Source: Paraburkholderia fungorum
Lineage (GTDB): Bacteria; Pseudomonadota; Gammaproteobacteria; Burkholderiales; Burkholderiaceae
DNA length: 64,000 nucleotides
Assembly (NCBI RefSeq): GCF_900099835.1
Contig: NZ_FNKP01000004.1
Span: 434,001-498,000 of the forward strand
Direction: 5' to 3'
Below the pieces are notes generated by a model. The model made no database searches, had not been told where the DNA came from, and saw only the letters and a list, made by a program, of their open reading frames with translations. The translations under genes were made by a program, and so were the position numbers. How positions within the stretch are numbered: position 1 is the stretch's first letter; each line of letters begins with the position of its first letter. Below are positions 43,362 to 52,494 of the stretch, piece after piece.

Positions 43362-44234
43362 ATGCCTACCCAAGCCAGCATTCTCATCACGGGCGCCGCA
43401 GGCCAACTCGGCCGCCTCACCATCGAAGCATTGCTCAAGCGCGTTCCGGCCGCGCAGATCTATGCGCTGGTGCGCAGCGACAAGGCCGCCGCCGACCTGA
43501 GCACATTGGGAGTCAATGTGCGCATTGGCGATTATCGGGACGCGGCATCGCTTGATACTGCGTTCCATGGGATCGATCGTGTATTGCTGATTTCATCGAA
43601 CGATCTTGGCAACCGGAGCGCGCAGCACGCCAATGTCATCGATGCAGCACGCCGTCAGAAAGTCGGACTGATCGCCTATACGAGCCTGCTACACGCCGAT
43701 GTTTCGAAACTCGGTATCGCTGGCGAGCATCGCGAAACCGAAGCTGCGCTGGGCGAATCGGGAGTGCCGTACGTCCTGCTGCGCAATGGCTGGTACACCG
43801 AGAACTACGCGGCGAGTATCCCTGCAGCGCTTGCACACAATGCCTTGGCGGGTAGTGCAGGCGAAGGGCGTATCTCGTCCGCCGCGCGCGCGGACTATGC
43901 CGAAGCCGCGGCCATCGTCCTTTCGGCGGATCAGATCGACTCCGGACGTATTTATGAACTGGCAGGCGACGATTCGTACACGCTAAGCGAATTCGCGCAG
44001 GAAATCGCCACGCAGACGAAGAAAGAGATCGGATACGCAAACCTTCCTGAGTCCGAATTCAAGGCGATGTTGTCAGGTGCTGGTCTTCCCCCGGCGCTCG
44101 CCGAGCTGCTGGCCGATTCTGACGCATGTGCCGCCGAAGGCGCGCTATTTGATGACAGTCGCGCATTGAGCAAACTGCTCGACCGCCCGACTACGTCGTG
44201 GAAAGCGACTATTACCGCCGCGCTGGCAGACTGA
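43362..44234 (+). CDS. qorB: NAD(P)H:quinone reductase, NmrA-like atypical SDR (QorB/QOR2 type)
   Basis: The protein has 290 residues. It has the N-terminal dinucleotide motif ILITGAAGQLGRLT, then YALVRSDKAAADL and VNVRIGDYRDAASLDTAFHGIDRVLLISS, followed by LLRNGWYTENYA, the QOR2 signature. This family reduces quinones with NAD(P)H in two one-electron steps or protects against quinone stress. AAAGGA precedes ATG 43362. It is divergent from an HxlR-family gene, the same arrangement as QorR/qor2 in Corynebacterium and ytfG neighbours, which supports a quinone-responsive pair. Confidence 0.9.
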   Translation: MPTQASILITGAAGQLGRLTIEALLKRVPAAQIYALVRSDKAAADLSTLGVNVRIGDYRDAASLDTAFHGIDRVLLISSNDLGNRSAQHANVIDAARRQKVGLIAYTSLLHADVSKLGIAGEHRETEAALGESGVPYVLLRNGWYTENYAASIPAALAHNALAGSAGEGRISSAARADYAEAAAIVLSADQIDSGRIYELAGDDSYTLSEFAQEIATQTKKEIGYANLPESEFKAMLSGAGLPPALAELLADSDACAAEGALFDDSRALSKLLDRPTTSWKATITAALAD

Positions 44235-44360
44235 TAGTCGATTTGCAGCAGGCGGCATTCAGCACAGGAGTGTTTGCAGTCCGGGCATTCAGGATGCTCA
44301 GGTTCCTCTGTTAAAAGCGATGATGATCCCGATCCGCCTTATGCATGTGAATCGAGGTTT

Positions 44361-44639
44361 ATGTGTAGCCCCATACCTGTCACCCTGACAAGAGATACGG
44401 GCTCACACAAAGAGGTGAGCGCCGCGGATCGCAAAGTCGCGGCGCTCATTCAGGAGGCGGTCGTTCAGGCGTTTTCTGACGATATGTTTCTCGGCGGTGA
44501 ATGCGATCACGCGATGCCCGTCGTCAATAGAAACAGTGTGGCTACATTGCAGGGCATTGAGCGATTCGGTCTATTTGTCCACGTTGCAGTGATAACTCAC
44601 GCGCGCCTCCAGCCTCACCCATTGCGCACACAGCCGTGA
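44361..44639 (+). CDS. Hypothetical small protein
   Basis: The product is 92 residues from ATG 44361 (frame open to 44274). Codon use from about 44410 to 44600 looks like real coding sequence, and a helical, acidic/Ala stretch AADRKVAALIQEAVVQAFSDD is visible. I recognise no family. There is no strong ribosome-binding site. It is convergent with the LacI gene, 7 bases from its end. It may be a small regulator-size protein or chance; confidence is low. Confidence 0.4.
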   Translation: MCSPIPVTLTRDTGSHKEVSAADRKVAALIQEAVVQAFSDDMFLGGECDHAMPVVNRNSVATLQGIERFGLFVHVAVITHARLQPHPLRTQP

Positions 44640-44646
44640 TTCAGCT

Positions 44647-45648
44647 TTAATTCCGCGGCGGTCCTGCAGAACGACGCACCACGAGAGAGACTGGAAGTAC
44701 TTTGCGGATTACCTTGCGAACCGTTGAGAACGCCAGCAATTGAAGTGCAGCAACCGCTTCCCGCGCCTGCTGGTCGACATCCTGCCGGACAGTGGTCAGC
44801 GCCAGCATTTCGCTGGTCGCGTCGGGAATATCGTCGAAGCCGATCACGGAGACATCCTCCGGCACGCGCAGACCGCGTCCTTTGAGTCGGTCTATCGCGC
44901 CAAGCGCAATTGCATCGTTCGACGCAAAAATTGCAGTCGGAAATTCACCCTGCTCCGCGAGCGTGTCAACGCCACGTCGGCCCGACGCCACATCGTGTGT
45001 GCCCATCACGACGTTGGCCGCGAGGCCTGCATGGCGCATCGCCGCGCGATACGCGGCGGTGCGCTCGCGAGCAGAGATTTCGACCGTGCCCGCCAGATGC
45101 GCAATGCGGCGATGTCCCAGCGCGATCAGATGGCCGATCGCCTGCTCAACGCCGCTTTTATCGTCGATGTCGATCGTCGAGACGTTCGAGTGATTCACGC
45201 GCTTGCCGAGATAGACGCACGGCAACTGCTCGGCGAGCGCGGCGAGCGCTTCCTTGTTGCGCGGCTTCGAAATCAGGATCACACCCGCCACGCGCAGCCG
45301 CAGCAAACGGTCACCTTCGCGCAATGTCGCGGGATCGTCTTGCGCGCGCAGCGATACGACCGAGTCGAGACCGACGCGCTGCAGCTCTGCATCGATGGCC
45401 TGCGCCAGCTGGATGTGAAACGGGTTGGTCGGCTCGCCGATGATGATCCCCACGGTATCCGGTTGCGCGGATACGAGCGCGCGGGCAGCGATGTTCGGCT
45501 GATAGCCAAGCGTCTTCGCCACTTGCGCCACGTGCTCGCGGGTTTCCGGCTTCACGCCCGGATCGCCTCGCAACGCGCGCGAAACCTGGGCGCGTGACAT
45601 GCCTGCGGCCAGCGCCACATCTTCCAACGTTGTGTATTTCCGCGTCAC
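44647..45648 (-). CDS. LacI-family transcriptional regulator
   Basis: The protein has 333 residues. The N-terminal LacI helix-turn-helix reads [22 protein letters not shown], with the hinge helix [12 protein letters not shown], followed by a periplasmic-binding-protein-like effector domain ([41 protein letters not shown]). The start at 45648 is GTG with GAGAGG before it; the open frame extends to 45723 without support. It is divergent from the dehydrogenase operon and faces a perfect palindrome in that promoter, so it is probably the local repressor, released by a sugar or sugar acid. Confidence 0.92.
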   Translation of the reverse strand: MTRKYTTLEDVALAAGMSRAQVSRALRGDPGVKPETREHVAQVAKTLGYQPNIAARALVSAQPDTVGIIIGEPTNPFHIQLAQAIDAELQRVGLDSVVSLRAQDDPATLREGDRLLRLRVAGVILISKPRNKEALAALAEQLPCVYLGKRVNHSNVSTIDIDDKSGVEQAIGHLIALGHRRIAHLAGTVEISARERTAAYRAAMRHAGLAANVVMGTHDVASGRRGVDTLAEQGEFPTAIFASNDAIALGAIDRLKGRGLRVPEDVSVIGFDDIPDATSEMLALTTVRQDVDQQAREAVAALQLLAFSTVRKVIRKVLPVSLVVRRSAGPPRN

Positions 45649-45866
45649 GTGTCCTCTCCTCCAGCGCACCTCACCAACGAGGGCCGCACATTTTACCGCT
45701 TCGATGCCGCGCAAATGCCTCAAAAGTACCTGGCGTCACATTGACTGCACATATTTTAAGTATTTGCTAAACTGCCGCCGAATCGCAGACCTCATTCGTC
45801 AAGCACCAAATTGTCGCATTTAGCACCTCAAGTATGTGCAGACATACTTTTTTATTGCAATTTAAT

Positions 45867-45878
45867 GAGAGCGCTCTC
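45867..45878. promoter_or_regulatory. LacI-type operator palindrome
   Basis: GAGAGCGCTCTC is a perfect 12-bp palindrome with a central CG step, as found in LacI/GntR/GalR operators. It lies 22 bases before the dehydrogenase operon start codon and in the gap with the divergent lacI-like gene. Repression by the regulator at 44647 is the simplest reading. Confidence 0.75.
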
Positions 45879-45899
45879 TTTAAACACAAAGGCTGATCC

Positions 45900-46628
45900 A
45901 TGATCAATCGACGCACCGTGCTCAAGGCTGGACTGGCGCTGATCAGCACCGCCACCGCTGCCGCGATCTACCGTCCGGCGGGCGCCGCGCAGCGCATTCT
46001 GTTCGGCGGTTCCCGATGGCTGGCGAAGGAAACGCCGCCGCCAGTCCCTGTCGATCCAACCCAGCGCGTTTTTTTCACCGACGCCGAAGCCGCGCAAATC
46101 AAGGCCATTTTCGATCGACTGATTCCCGCCGATGAACTCAGCGTCAGCGCGTCCGAAGCGGGTTGTGTTGCGTTTATCGATCATCAGTTGGCGGGCTCAT
46201 ACGGGGACGGTGCATGGAAATACCAGGCGGGTCCCTACGCGAAAGGCACCGGCTCACAGGGCGATCAGTCGCCACTGACGCCCGCGCAGTTGTATCGCAA
46301 AGGGCTCGCGGAAATCGACGCACATTGCCGTCAGACCCTTGGCCATCCATTTGAGGCGCTCACCGCCGACCAGCAGGACCATGTGCTTGAACAGATGGAC
46401 GCCGGCAAGTTGCCGATGAACACCATCGACTCCGGCACCTTCTTCAAGCAACTGCTTGCAAACGTGCAGGAGGGCTTCTTCGCGGACCCGATCTATGGCG
46501 GTAACAAGGACATGGCGGGATGGAAGATGATCGGCTTCCCTGGCGCGCGATACGACTATCGCGACTACGTGGAGATGAAAGGCAAACCGATGAATATCGA
46601 GCCGGTCAGCCTCGCCGGTCGCATCTGA
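45900..46628 (+). CDS. Gluconate 2-dehydrogenase subunit 3-like (Tat-exported small subunit)
   Basis: The protein has 242 residues. A Tat signal (NRRTVLKAG, then an Ala-rich segment) leads a subunit-3 domain: FTDAEAAQIKAIFDRLIPADE, then GCVAFIDHQLAGSYGDGAWKY, GTFFKQLLANVQEGFF and MIGFPGARYDYRDYV. In three-subunit gluconate, glucose, sorbitol and fructose dehydrogenases this small subunit carries the Tat signal and helps fold and co-export the FAD subunit, which lacks its own leader, as here. It is first in the operon; the FAD subunit gene follows after 60 bases. Confidence 0.9.
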   Translation: MINRRTVLKAGLALISTATAAAIYRPAGAAQRILFGGSRWLAKETPPPVPVDPTQRVFFTDAEAAQIKAIFDRLIPADELSVSASEAGCVAFIDHQLAGSYGDGAWKYQAGPYAKGTGSQGDQSPLTPAQLYRKGLAEIDAHCRQTLGHPFEALTADQQDHVLEQMDAGKLPMNTIDSGTFFKQLLANVQEGFFADPIYGGNKDMAGWKMIGFPGARYDYRDYVEMKGKPMNIEPVSLAGRI

Positions 46629-46688
46629 CTCACAGCACCCGCCACACCCCAACGCTACGAATAACGCACCCACAAGAAGGCAGATGAC

Positions 46689-48461
46689 ATGAACTATTCA
46701 CGACCCAAGGCCGACGCGGTGATCGTCGGTCTCGGCTGGGCAGGTTCGCTGATGGCAGAAGAACTGACACGTGCGGGACTCCATGTCGTCGCCGTAGAGC
46801 GCGGAGCCTGGGAGCAGACCAACAGGAATTTCTCGCCCAATATTGCTGCCGACGAATTGCGCTACGGCGTGCGCCGCGAAGTCCTGAAGCCGCCGCGCGT
46901 CGAAACGCTCACCTTCCGGAACAACCCGAATCAGACCGCACTGCCGGGCCGTGACTGGAATATCTGGCAGATGGGTTACAGCGTCGGCGGCGCCGGTAAG
47001 CACTGGGCCGCCAACGCGTGGCGCTTCAATCCGTCCGACTTCGAAATGGCAACGCGATGGCGCGAGCGCTATCACAACATGCCTCTGGATGAAGGCCTCA
47101 TTGTTCAGGATTGGGGCGTGAGCTATGCCGAGCTCGAACCGCACTACGATCGCTGGGAAAAGATCGCGGGCATTTCGGGCAAGGCTGGCGTGATCGACGG
47201 TAAAACTCAGGCGGGCGGCAATCCATTCGAGGGATCGCGCACGAATGAATATCCTACGCCGCCGCTCGTTCGCTCGCACTGGAACGACATGTTCCATCAG
47301 GTCTCCGAACGCATGGGCTATCACCCGTTTCCGATCCCGGCTGGCACCATCGGCGCGGCCTATACGAACCCGCTTGGTATCAATCTCGCGCCTTGTACGT
47401 ATTGCGGCTTCTGCGGCTTTTACGGATGCGGCAATTTCTCGAAGTCGTCGCCGAACATCTGCACGGTTCCCACACTGATGACGCGCACGAACTTCACGCT
47501 GCTGACCGAATGCACCGTACTCAAAGCGGAAAAGGCGCCGGACGGCAAGACCGTGACGGGCGTGACGTTTCTCGATTCCGACGGCAATACTGGATTTCAG
47601 CCAGCCGATATCGTCGTGTTCTCAGCCTATCAGCTGGACAACGTGCGGCTGCTACTGCTCTCGGGCATCGGCACGCCTTACGATCCGGCCACGCGTAGTG
47701 GCACGCTCGGCCGTGCGTATAACTATCAGACGATGTCATATGGGTTTCTGTATTTCGAGAACCAGCACATGAATCCGTTCATCTCGACGGGGGCGCTGTC
47801 CACGCAGATCGATGATTTCAATGGCGACAATTTCGATCACACCAACCTCGGCTTTCTCGGAGGCGCGGGTATCCAGGCGCTATCGGATCAGGGCACGCCG
47901 ATTGGAATGACAGACCGCGTGCCTCCCGGCACAAAGCTCTGGGGCTCGGAATGGAAACGCGCGTTCAAGCAGAGCTATCAAAACTACGCGAAGATCCAGG
48001 GTCAGGGAACCTCGTATTCGCATCACGATTCGTATCTGTCGCTCGATCCGACCTACAAGGACGGCAATGGTCAGGCGTTGCTGCGCATGACCTTCGACTA
48101 CAACGAAAACGACCGCAAGATGGCGCGCTTCGTGCGTGATCGCATCGCCGATATCTGTCGCGCAAGCGGCGCCAAAACATGGGAAGCGGTAGCGTTTCCC
48201 GATCAGCCCAACTCGCCATTTCGCGCGTACGACAGCTCACATACCATCGGTGGCGCCGTCATAGGGCTTGATCCGGCAACCTCCGTGCTTAACCGTTATC
48301 AGCAGCACTGGGACGTGCACAACCTGTTCGTGCTGGGCGCGTCGTCCTTTCCGAACAACGGCGGCTATAACCCGACCGGCACGCTCTCGGCGCTGACGCT
48401 CTGGACCGCAAAGGCCATCGTCAACGATTATCTGCGCCAGCCTGGCTCACTCACACGCTAA
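46689..48461 (+). CDS. GMC-family FAD dehydrogenase, catalytic subunit (gluconate/glucose dehydrogenase type)
   Basis: The protein has 590 residues. The FAD-binding Rossmann motif is VIVGLGWAGSLMAEEL. A cysteine cluster CTYCGFCGFYGC (about residues 236-247) corresponds to the 3Fe-4S site of FAD-dependent glucose/fructose dehydrogenases, passing electrons to the cytochrome subunit. The C-terminal SFPNNGGYNPTGTLSAL carries the conserved His/Asn-region active site of the GMC fold. It has no signal peptide, consistent with Tat co-export with the preceding subunit. Substrate candidates are D-gluconate, 2-ketogluconate, sorbitol or glucose; the sequence does not decide. AAGGCAG precedes the ATG. 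Confidence 0.92.
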   Translation: MNYSRPKADAVIVGLGWAGSLMAEELTRAGLHVVAVERGAWEQTNRNFSPNIAADELRYGVRREVLKPPRVETLTFRNNPNQTALPGRDWNIWQMGYSVGGAGKHWAANAWRFNPSDFEMATRWRERYHNMPLDEGLIVQDWGVSYAELEPHYDRWEKIAGISGKAGVIDGKTQAGGNPFEGSRTNEYPTPPLVRSHWNDMFHQVSERMGYHPFPIPAGTIGAAYTNPLGINLAPCTYCGFCGFYGCGNFSKSSPNICTVPTLMTRTNFTLLTECTVLKAEKAPDGKTVTGVTFLDSDGNTGFQPADIVVFSAYQLDNVRLLLLSGIGTPYDPATRSGTLGRAYNYQTMSYGFLYFENQHMNPFISTGALSTQIDDFNGDNFDHTNLGFLGGAGIQALSDQGTPIGMTDRVPPGTKLWGSEWKRAFKQSYQNYAKIQGQGTSYSHHDSYLSLDPTYKDGNGQALLRMTFDYNENDRKMARFVRDRIADICRASGAKTWEAVAFPDQPNSPFRAYDSSHTIGGAVIGLDPATSVLNRYQQHWDVHNLFVLGASSFPNNGGYNPTGTLSALTLWTAKAIVNDYLRQPGSLTR

Positions 48462-48471
48462 CGGAGAAGCC

Positions 48472-49767
48472 ATGGCCATCAACTTCAAACGCATCGCCAC
48501 GACGATTTTCGGGCTCGCAGGGATTGCCGCCGTGATTTATGGCGTGGGCGTCACCTGGGACCTGCATCGCACCTATACATCGACCGCGCAGGACAGCGAC
48601 GCTCCTGACGACGCGCAACTCGCGCGCGGCCGCTACGTCGCCTACTCCGCCGATTGCGCGGCATGCCATACCGCGCCCGGCGCAGCGCCGTTCGCGGGCG
48701 GCTATCCGCTCGCGACCCCGTTCGGCAAGATTCTCTCGTCCAACATCACGTCAGACAAGGACACAGGCATCGGCAGCTGGACGCTCGCGCAATTCGACCG
48801 CGCGGTACGTCACGGCCAGGGCTCGCATGGCTATCTGTATCCGGCGATGCCCTACACCAGCTATGCCCGCATGACCGATGCCGACGTGCGCGATCTCTGG
48901 GCTTATGTGCATTCGCTTGCGCCGGTGAACCATCGCGTCGTCGAAGATCAATTGCCGTTCCCCTACAGCCAACGCTGGTTGCTGGGCGGCTGGAATCTGC
49001 TGTTCTTCCGCGCGCAACCTTTCAGGGACGATTCGACGAAAAGCGTCGAGTACAACCGCGGCGCGTATCTGGTCGAAGGCGCGGGACACTGCGCGGCGTG
49101 TCACACGGCGAAGAATTTTCTCGGCGGCGATTCGGCCGCATTCCTGCAAGGCGGCTCGCTCGCCGGCTGGTATGCGCCGGATCTAACGGCAAACCCACAT
49201 GTCGGCGTGGGTGCGTGGAGCGTCGACGATATTGCAACGTACCTGGCGACGGGGTCGAACGAGAAGGCGGTGTCGTCGGGCCCGATGACCGAAGCGATCG
49301 AGAACTCGACGCAACATCTGACGTCGGCCGATCTGCACGCCATTGGCGTCTATCTGAAAGCTCAGCGCTCGAGTAGTGATGCGCCTGCGCAACCCGTCGC
49401 GGCAACCGACGCGGCGATGGTGCTCGGCAAACGCGTGTATGAAAGCCAATGCATTGCATGTCACGTGTCAAACGGCAGTGGTATCCGCCGCATGATTCCG
49501 GCCTTCGTGAACAGTCCGACCCTCCTCTCGAACAATCCGGCGACGCTTCTGCATATCGTGCTGATGGGCGAGGACGGACCGCAGACCCACGCGAATCCGA
49601 CCGGCGCGGGCATGCCGCGATTCGACTGGAAGCTCTCGGACGACGAAGTGGCCGCCGTGCTCACCTATACGCGCAATTCATGGGGCAATGCCGCACCGGC
49701 CGTGTCCGCCGGCACCGTCGCGCAGGCACGCAAACAACTCGTTTCACAGAACTGGATCGGGCATTGA
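48472..49767 (+). CDS. Triheme cytochrome c subunit of the dehydrogenase complex
   Basis: The protein has 431 residues. An N-terminal membrane/signal segment (TIFGLAGIAAVIYGVGV) anchors it to the outer face of the inner membrane. Three CxxCH heme-binding sites are seen: CAACH (two copies) and CIACH, each with a downstream Met expected as axial ligand. This is the electron-accepting subunit of gluconate/sorbitol/fructose dehydrogenases, delivering electrons to ubiquinone. GGAG is 5 bases before the ATG, and the gene starts 10 bases after the FAD subunit. The next gene begins at its stop codon. Confidence 0.93.
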   Translation: MAINFKRIATTIFGLAGIAAVIYGVGVTWDLHRTYTSTAQDSDAPDDAQLARGRYVAYSADCAACHTAPGAAPFAGGYPLATPFGKILSSNITSDKDTGIGSWTLAQFDRAVRHGQGSHGYLYPAMPYTSYARMTDADVRDLWAYVHSLAPVNHRVVEDQLPFPYSQRWLLGGWNLLFFRAQPFRDDSTKSVEYNRGAYLVEGAGHCAACHTAKNFLGGDSAAFLQGGSLAGWYAPDLTANPHVGVGAWSVDDIATYLATGSNEKAVSSGPMTEAIENSTQHLTSADLHAIGVYLKAQRSSSDAPAQPVAATDAAMVLGKRVYESQCIACHVSNGSGIRRMIPAFVNSPTLLSNNPATLLHIVLMGEDGPQTHANPTGAGMPRFDWKLSDDEVAAVLTYTRNSWGNAAPAVSAGTVAQARKQLVSQNWIGH

Positions 49768-51114
49768 ATGGCGAGCACCTCGATCTCCTTCACCGCGCGC
49801 CGTCTGACGCGTCACGCGATTCTGACGGCGGGTACGTGCGGCTCCCTCATCTCGATGACATCCGCTCTCGCCGGTCCGCTCGACTACCTTGCGACAAGTC
49901 CGTACCTGCTGGGCTCATGGAACGGGCAACGCGAACGTCTCGCCGATGCTGGCGTGACGTTCGAATTCACCTATACGAACGAAGCGGCGCACAACCTCTC
50001 GGGCGGCACGGATCGTCTGACGCGGGCCGCGCAGCAGTTGGCGGCGGGCGTCTCTGTCGATCTCGACAAACTGTGGGGTGTGCGTCACACGACCTTCAAC
50101 TTCGAACTGACCGATCGCTTCGGCCGCAGTCTTGACGCCGACGCGAATCTCGGCACGAGCCAGCAGACCCAGGAAATCTATGGACGGGGACAAACGGTCT
50201 GGCTGACGAAGATGACGCTCGACCGCACGTTCATCGACGGGCGGCTGCTCGTGTCGATAGGACGCGACAGCGAGGGACAGTCGTTCGACGTATCGGACTG
50301 CAATTTCCAGAACCTCGCGCTGTGCGGTCCGCAGGCGTCGAATCTGTACGGCGACTACGCAATGAGCTGGCCGGGCAGCGTGTGGATGGGCCGCGTGAAG
50401 TACGACACGACTGCGTCGACGTATGTGCAGGCGGGCGTCTACCAGCAGAGTCCGACGTACTACGAAGCCAGTTGGGAACGACGTAACGCGTGGTTGCCCA
50501 CTGGTGCCGGCGGCACCGACGGCGCGGTGCTGCCCGTCGAATTCGGCTTTACACCGACCCTGAATGGGCTCAAGGGCACTTACAAGCTCGGCTTCATGTA
50601 TAACACTGGCGGCCAGCCCGATCTCGTGCGCGACGTCAATGGCAATCTGCGCGCCCTCACCGGCTTGCCTGCCGGGCAGTCCAGCAGCAGCTACAACGCG
50701 TACATTGCGGTCGCTCAACAACTCACGGGAAAGGACGGCGGCGAAGGTCTCACGGTCAACCTGCGCGGCGTGTGGGGCGATCGCGCGACGTCAGCGCTCG
50801 ACCGGCAGATGTCGTTGGGTTTCGAGTATAAGGAGCCTTTCCATCGCGCGGGGGACCGGATAGGCGTGGGTATGGCCGCCACCCATTCGAGCAGTCGCGC
50901 GGCGGACTATCAGGCGACATACAACGCGCTGCATCCCGCCGACGCATCGGCTGTGGGACGTGGTTACGAAACGACTTATGAGCTGTTTTACAGCTGGCGA
51001 GTCGTACCGACGGTCAGTCTGCAACCGGACCTGCAATATATCGTGCATCCGGGCGGCACATCGCAGAACGCCAACGCGTTTGTCGTCGGGCTCAAATCGA
51101 CGGTTTATTTTTAA
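49768..51114 (+). CDS. Carbohydrate-selective porin, OprB family
   Basis: The protein has 448 residues. A long leader ends MTSALA before the mature part GPLDYLATSPYLLGSWNGQRERLADAGVTFEF, the OprB start. Mid-barrel text includes VRHTTFNFELTDRFGRSLD and LLVSIGRDSEGQSFDVSDCNFQNLALCG (two Cys). The C-terminus ends VYF, an outer-membrane assembly signal. OprB porins admit glucose and other sugars. Its ATG directly follows the cytochrome stop codon (TGA-ATG), so it is co-translated, and it fits as the entry door for the dehydrogenase's sugar or sugar acid. Confidence 0.92.
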   Translation: MASTSISFTARRLTRHAILTAGTCGSLISMTSALAGPLDYLATSPYLLGSWNGQRERLADAGVTFEFTYTNEAAHNLSGGTDRLTRAAQQLAAGVSVDLDKLWGVRHTTFNFELTDRFGRSLDADANLGTSQQTQEIYGRGQTVWLTKMTLDRTFIDGRLLVSIGRDSEGQSFDVSDCNFQNLALCGPQASNLYGDYAMSWPGSVWMGRVKYDTTASTYVQAGVYQQSPTYYEASWERRNAWLPTGAGGTDGAVLPVEFGFTPTLNGLKGTYKLGFMYNTGGQPDLVRDVNGNLRALTGLPAGQSSSSYNAYIAVAQQLTGKDGGEGLTVNLRGVWGDRATSALDRQMSLGFEYKEPFHRAGDRIGVGMAATHSSSRAADYQATYNALHPADASAVGRGYETTYELFYSWRVVPTVSLQPDLQYIVHPGGTSQNANAFVVGLKSTVYF

Positions 51115-51128
51115 GGGCATTGAAGTTT

Positions 51129-52406
51129 ATGAGCGGCGTAGGAACAGATTCGGCTTCAGACGCCGACACGCAAATTCGAGCATCGAAGGTGACCGAAGCC
51201 GGCCAGTCAGACCTCACGCTTCCGACACCTGCAGCCGCGCCGCCGCACGGCCTCGGGCTGAGCGAATTCGCGCTGGCGCTCGGCGGTTTTGCAATCGGCA
51301 CCGCGGAATTCGCGGCGATGGGGTTGCTTCCCGACGTCGCCAGCGATCTGCATGTGAGCGTGCCGCAGGCCGGCCACATGATCAGCGCGTACGCGCTCGG
51401 CGTGGTGGTTGGCGCTCCGTTGATCACTGTCGTGTTCGCACGCGTGCCACGGCGGGCACTGTTGATCGTGCTGATGCTGCTGTATGCGATAGGAAACGGC
51501 GCCACCTCCCTGTCGCACAATTACACGCTGACGATTCTCAGCCGCTTCATCGCGGGATTGCCCCATGGCGCTTATTTCGGGCTCGCTGCCCTTGCCGCAG
51601 CGTCGCTCGTGCCGCCCAATAAACGCGGCGTGGCGATTGCAAAGGTGATGCTCGGCCTTAGCGTGGCCAACGTGATCGGCGTCCCGGCTGCGACCTGGCT
51701 CGGTCAGTTACTCGGCTGGCAGTCCTGTTTCGCAGCAGTTGCCGTGATCGCAGCGATCACGGCCGGGTTGATCGCATATGCGCTTCCGGCTCTGCCGAAG
51801 CCCGCGCATGCGAGCCCTCTTTCCGAACTCGGGGCATTGCGACGTCCACAGGTGCTGCTTACCTTGCTCGCATCGGCCGTCGGCTTCGGGGGTGTGTTCT
51901 CGGCCTACACCTATGCGGCGTCGACACTGACGCACGTCACCGGACTCGCGCCGCACGAGGTGCCCTGGGTGCTCGCGGTGATCGGTGTCGGCATGGTTTT
52001 GGGCAACATCGTGTGCGGATGGCTCGCCGACCGCTGGCTCAAGCAGACAATGATTGGCATGTACGCGTTTTCCGCGCTGATCCTGATCGGCTACGTGTTC
52101 GCCGCTCCGTATCTGTGGGCCATCGTGCCGATGCTGTTCGGTGTCGGTATCGGCTCCGCGCTCACGCCCGCATTCCAGTCGCGTCTGATGGACGTCGCGC
52201 AGGACGCGCAGGCGCTCGCAGCCGCCCTCAATCACAGTGCGTTCAACGTCGCGAACGCAGCAGGTGCGTGGCTTGGTGGTCTGGTCATTGCAGCCGGATG
52301 GGGCTGGCAATCGACCGGCGGCGTGGGCGCGCTCCTCGCGATCTCGGGAATCGGGGTGTTGGCGGTGTCCTTCGTGCTAGAAAAGCGCAAGACCGCCAAT
52401 GCGTAG
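51129..52406 (+). CDS. MFS transporter, DHA1-like (AraJ/sugar efflux type)
   Basis: The protein has about 425 residues from ATG 51129; a TTG at 51120 with AAGGG close by is an alternative. A polar 40-residue N-terminus is followed by twelve helices. Motifs: GTAEFAAMGLLPDVASDL in TM1 (AraJ/PbuE-like), the motif A region with ARVPRRALLI, and PHGAYFGLAALAAASLVPPNKRGVAIAKVM, typical of arabinose/purine efflux DHA1 members. It ends the dehydrogenase operon, 14 bases after the porin. It may export an oxidised sugar acid or import the substrate; direction is not readable. Confidence 0.87.
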   Translation: MSGVGTDSASDADTQIRASKVTEAGQSDLTLPTPAAAPPHGLGLSEFALALGGFAIGTAEFAAMGLLPDVASDLHVSVPQAGHMISAYALGVVVGAPLITVVFARVPRRALLIVLMLLYAIGNGATSLSHNYTLTILSRFIAGLPHGAYFGLAALAAASLVPPNKRGVAIAKVMLGLSVANVIGVPAATWLGQLLGWQSCFAAVAVIAAITAGLIAYALPALPKPAHASPLSELGALRRPQVLLTLLASAVGFGGVFSAYTYAASTLTHVTGLAPHEVPWVLAVIGVGMVLGNIVCGWLADRWLKQTMIGMYAFSALILIGYVFAAPYLWAIVPMLFGVGIGSALTPAFQSRLMDVAQDAQALAAALNHSAFNVANAAGAWLGGLVIAAGWGWQSTGGVGALLAISGIGVLAVSFVLEKRKTANA

Positions 52407-52494
52407 TTGCCTCGAACGCGACGGCGCAGGCGCTTCTCTGACAGAACTCCATGAGGTATCCACCAAACGTCGCCGAAGCGCACAGGCCCGTGAG

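Noticed and set aside
44740..45597. 285-residue + strand frame opposite the LacI gene
   Set aside because: A GC-driven shadow; the LacI helix-turn-helix and effector domain are unmistakable on the - strand.
49915..50721. 268-residue - strand frame inside the OprB gene
   Set aside because: The porin frame has a signal sequence and a C-terminal assembly signal; the antisense frame has neither.
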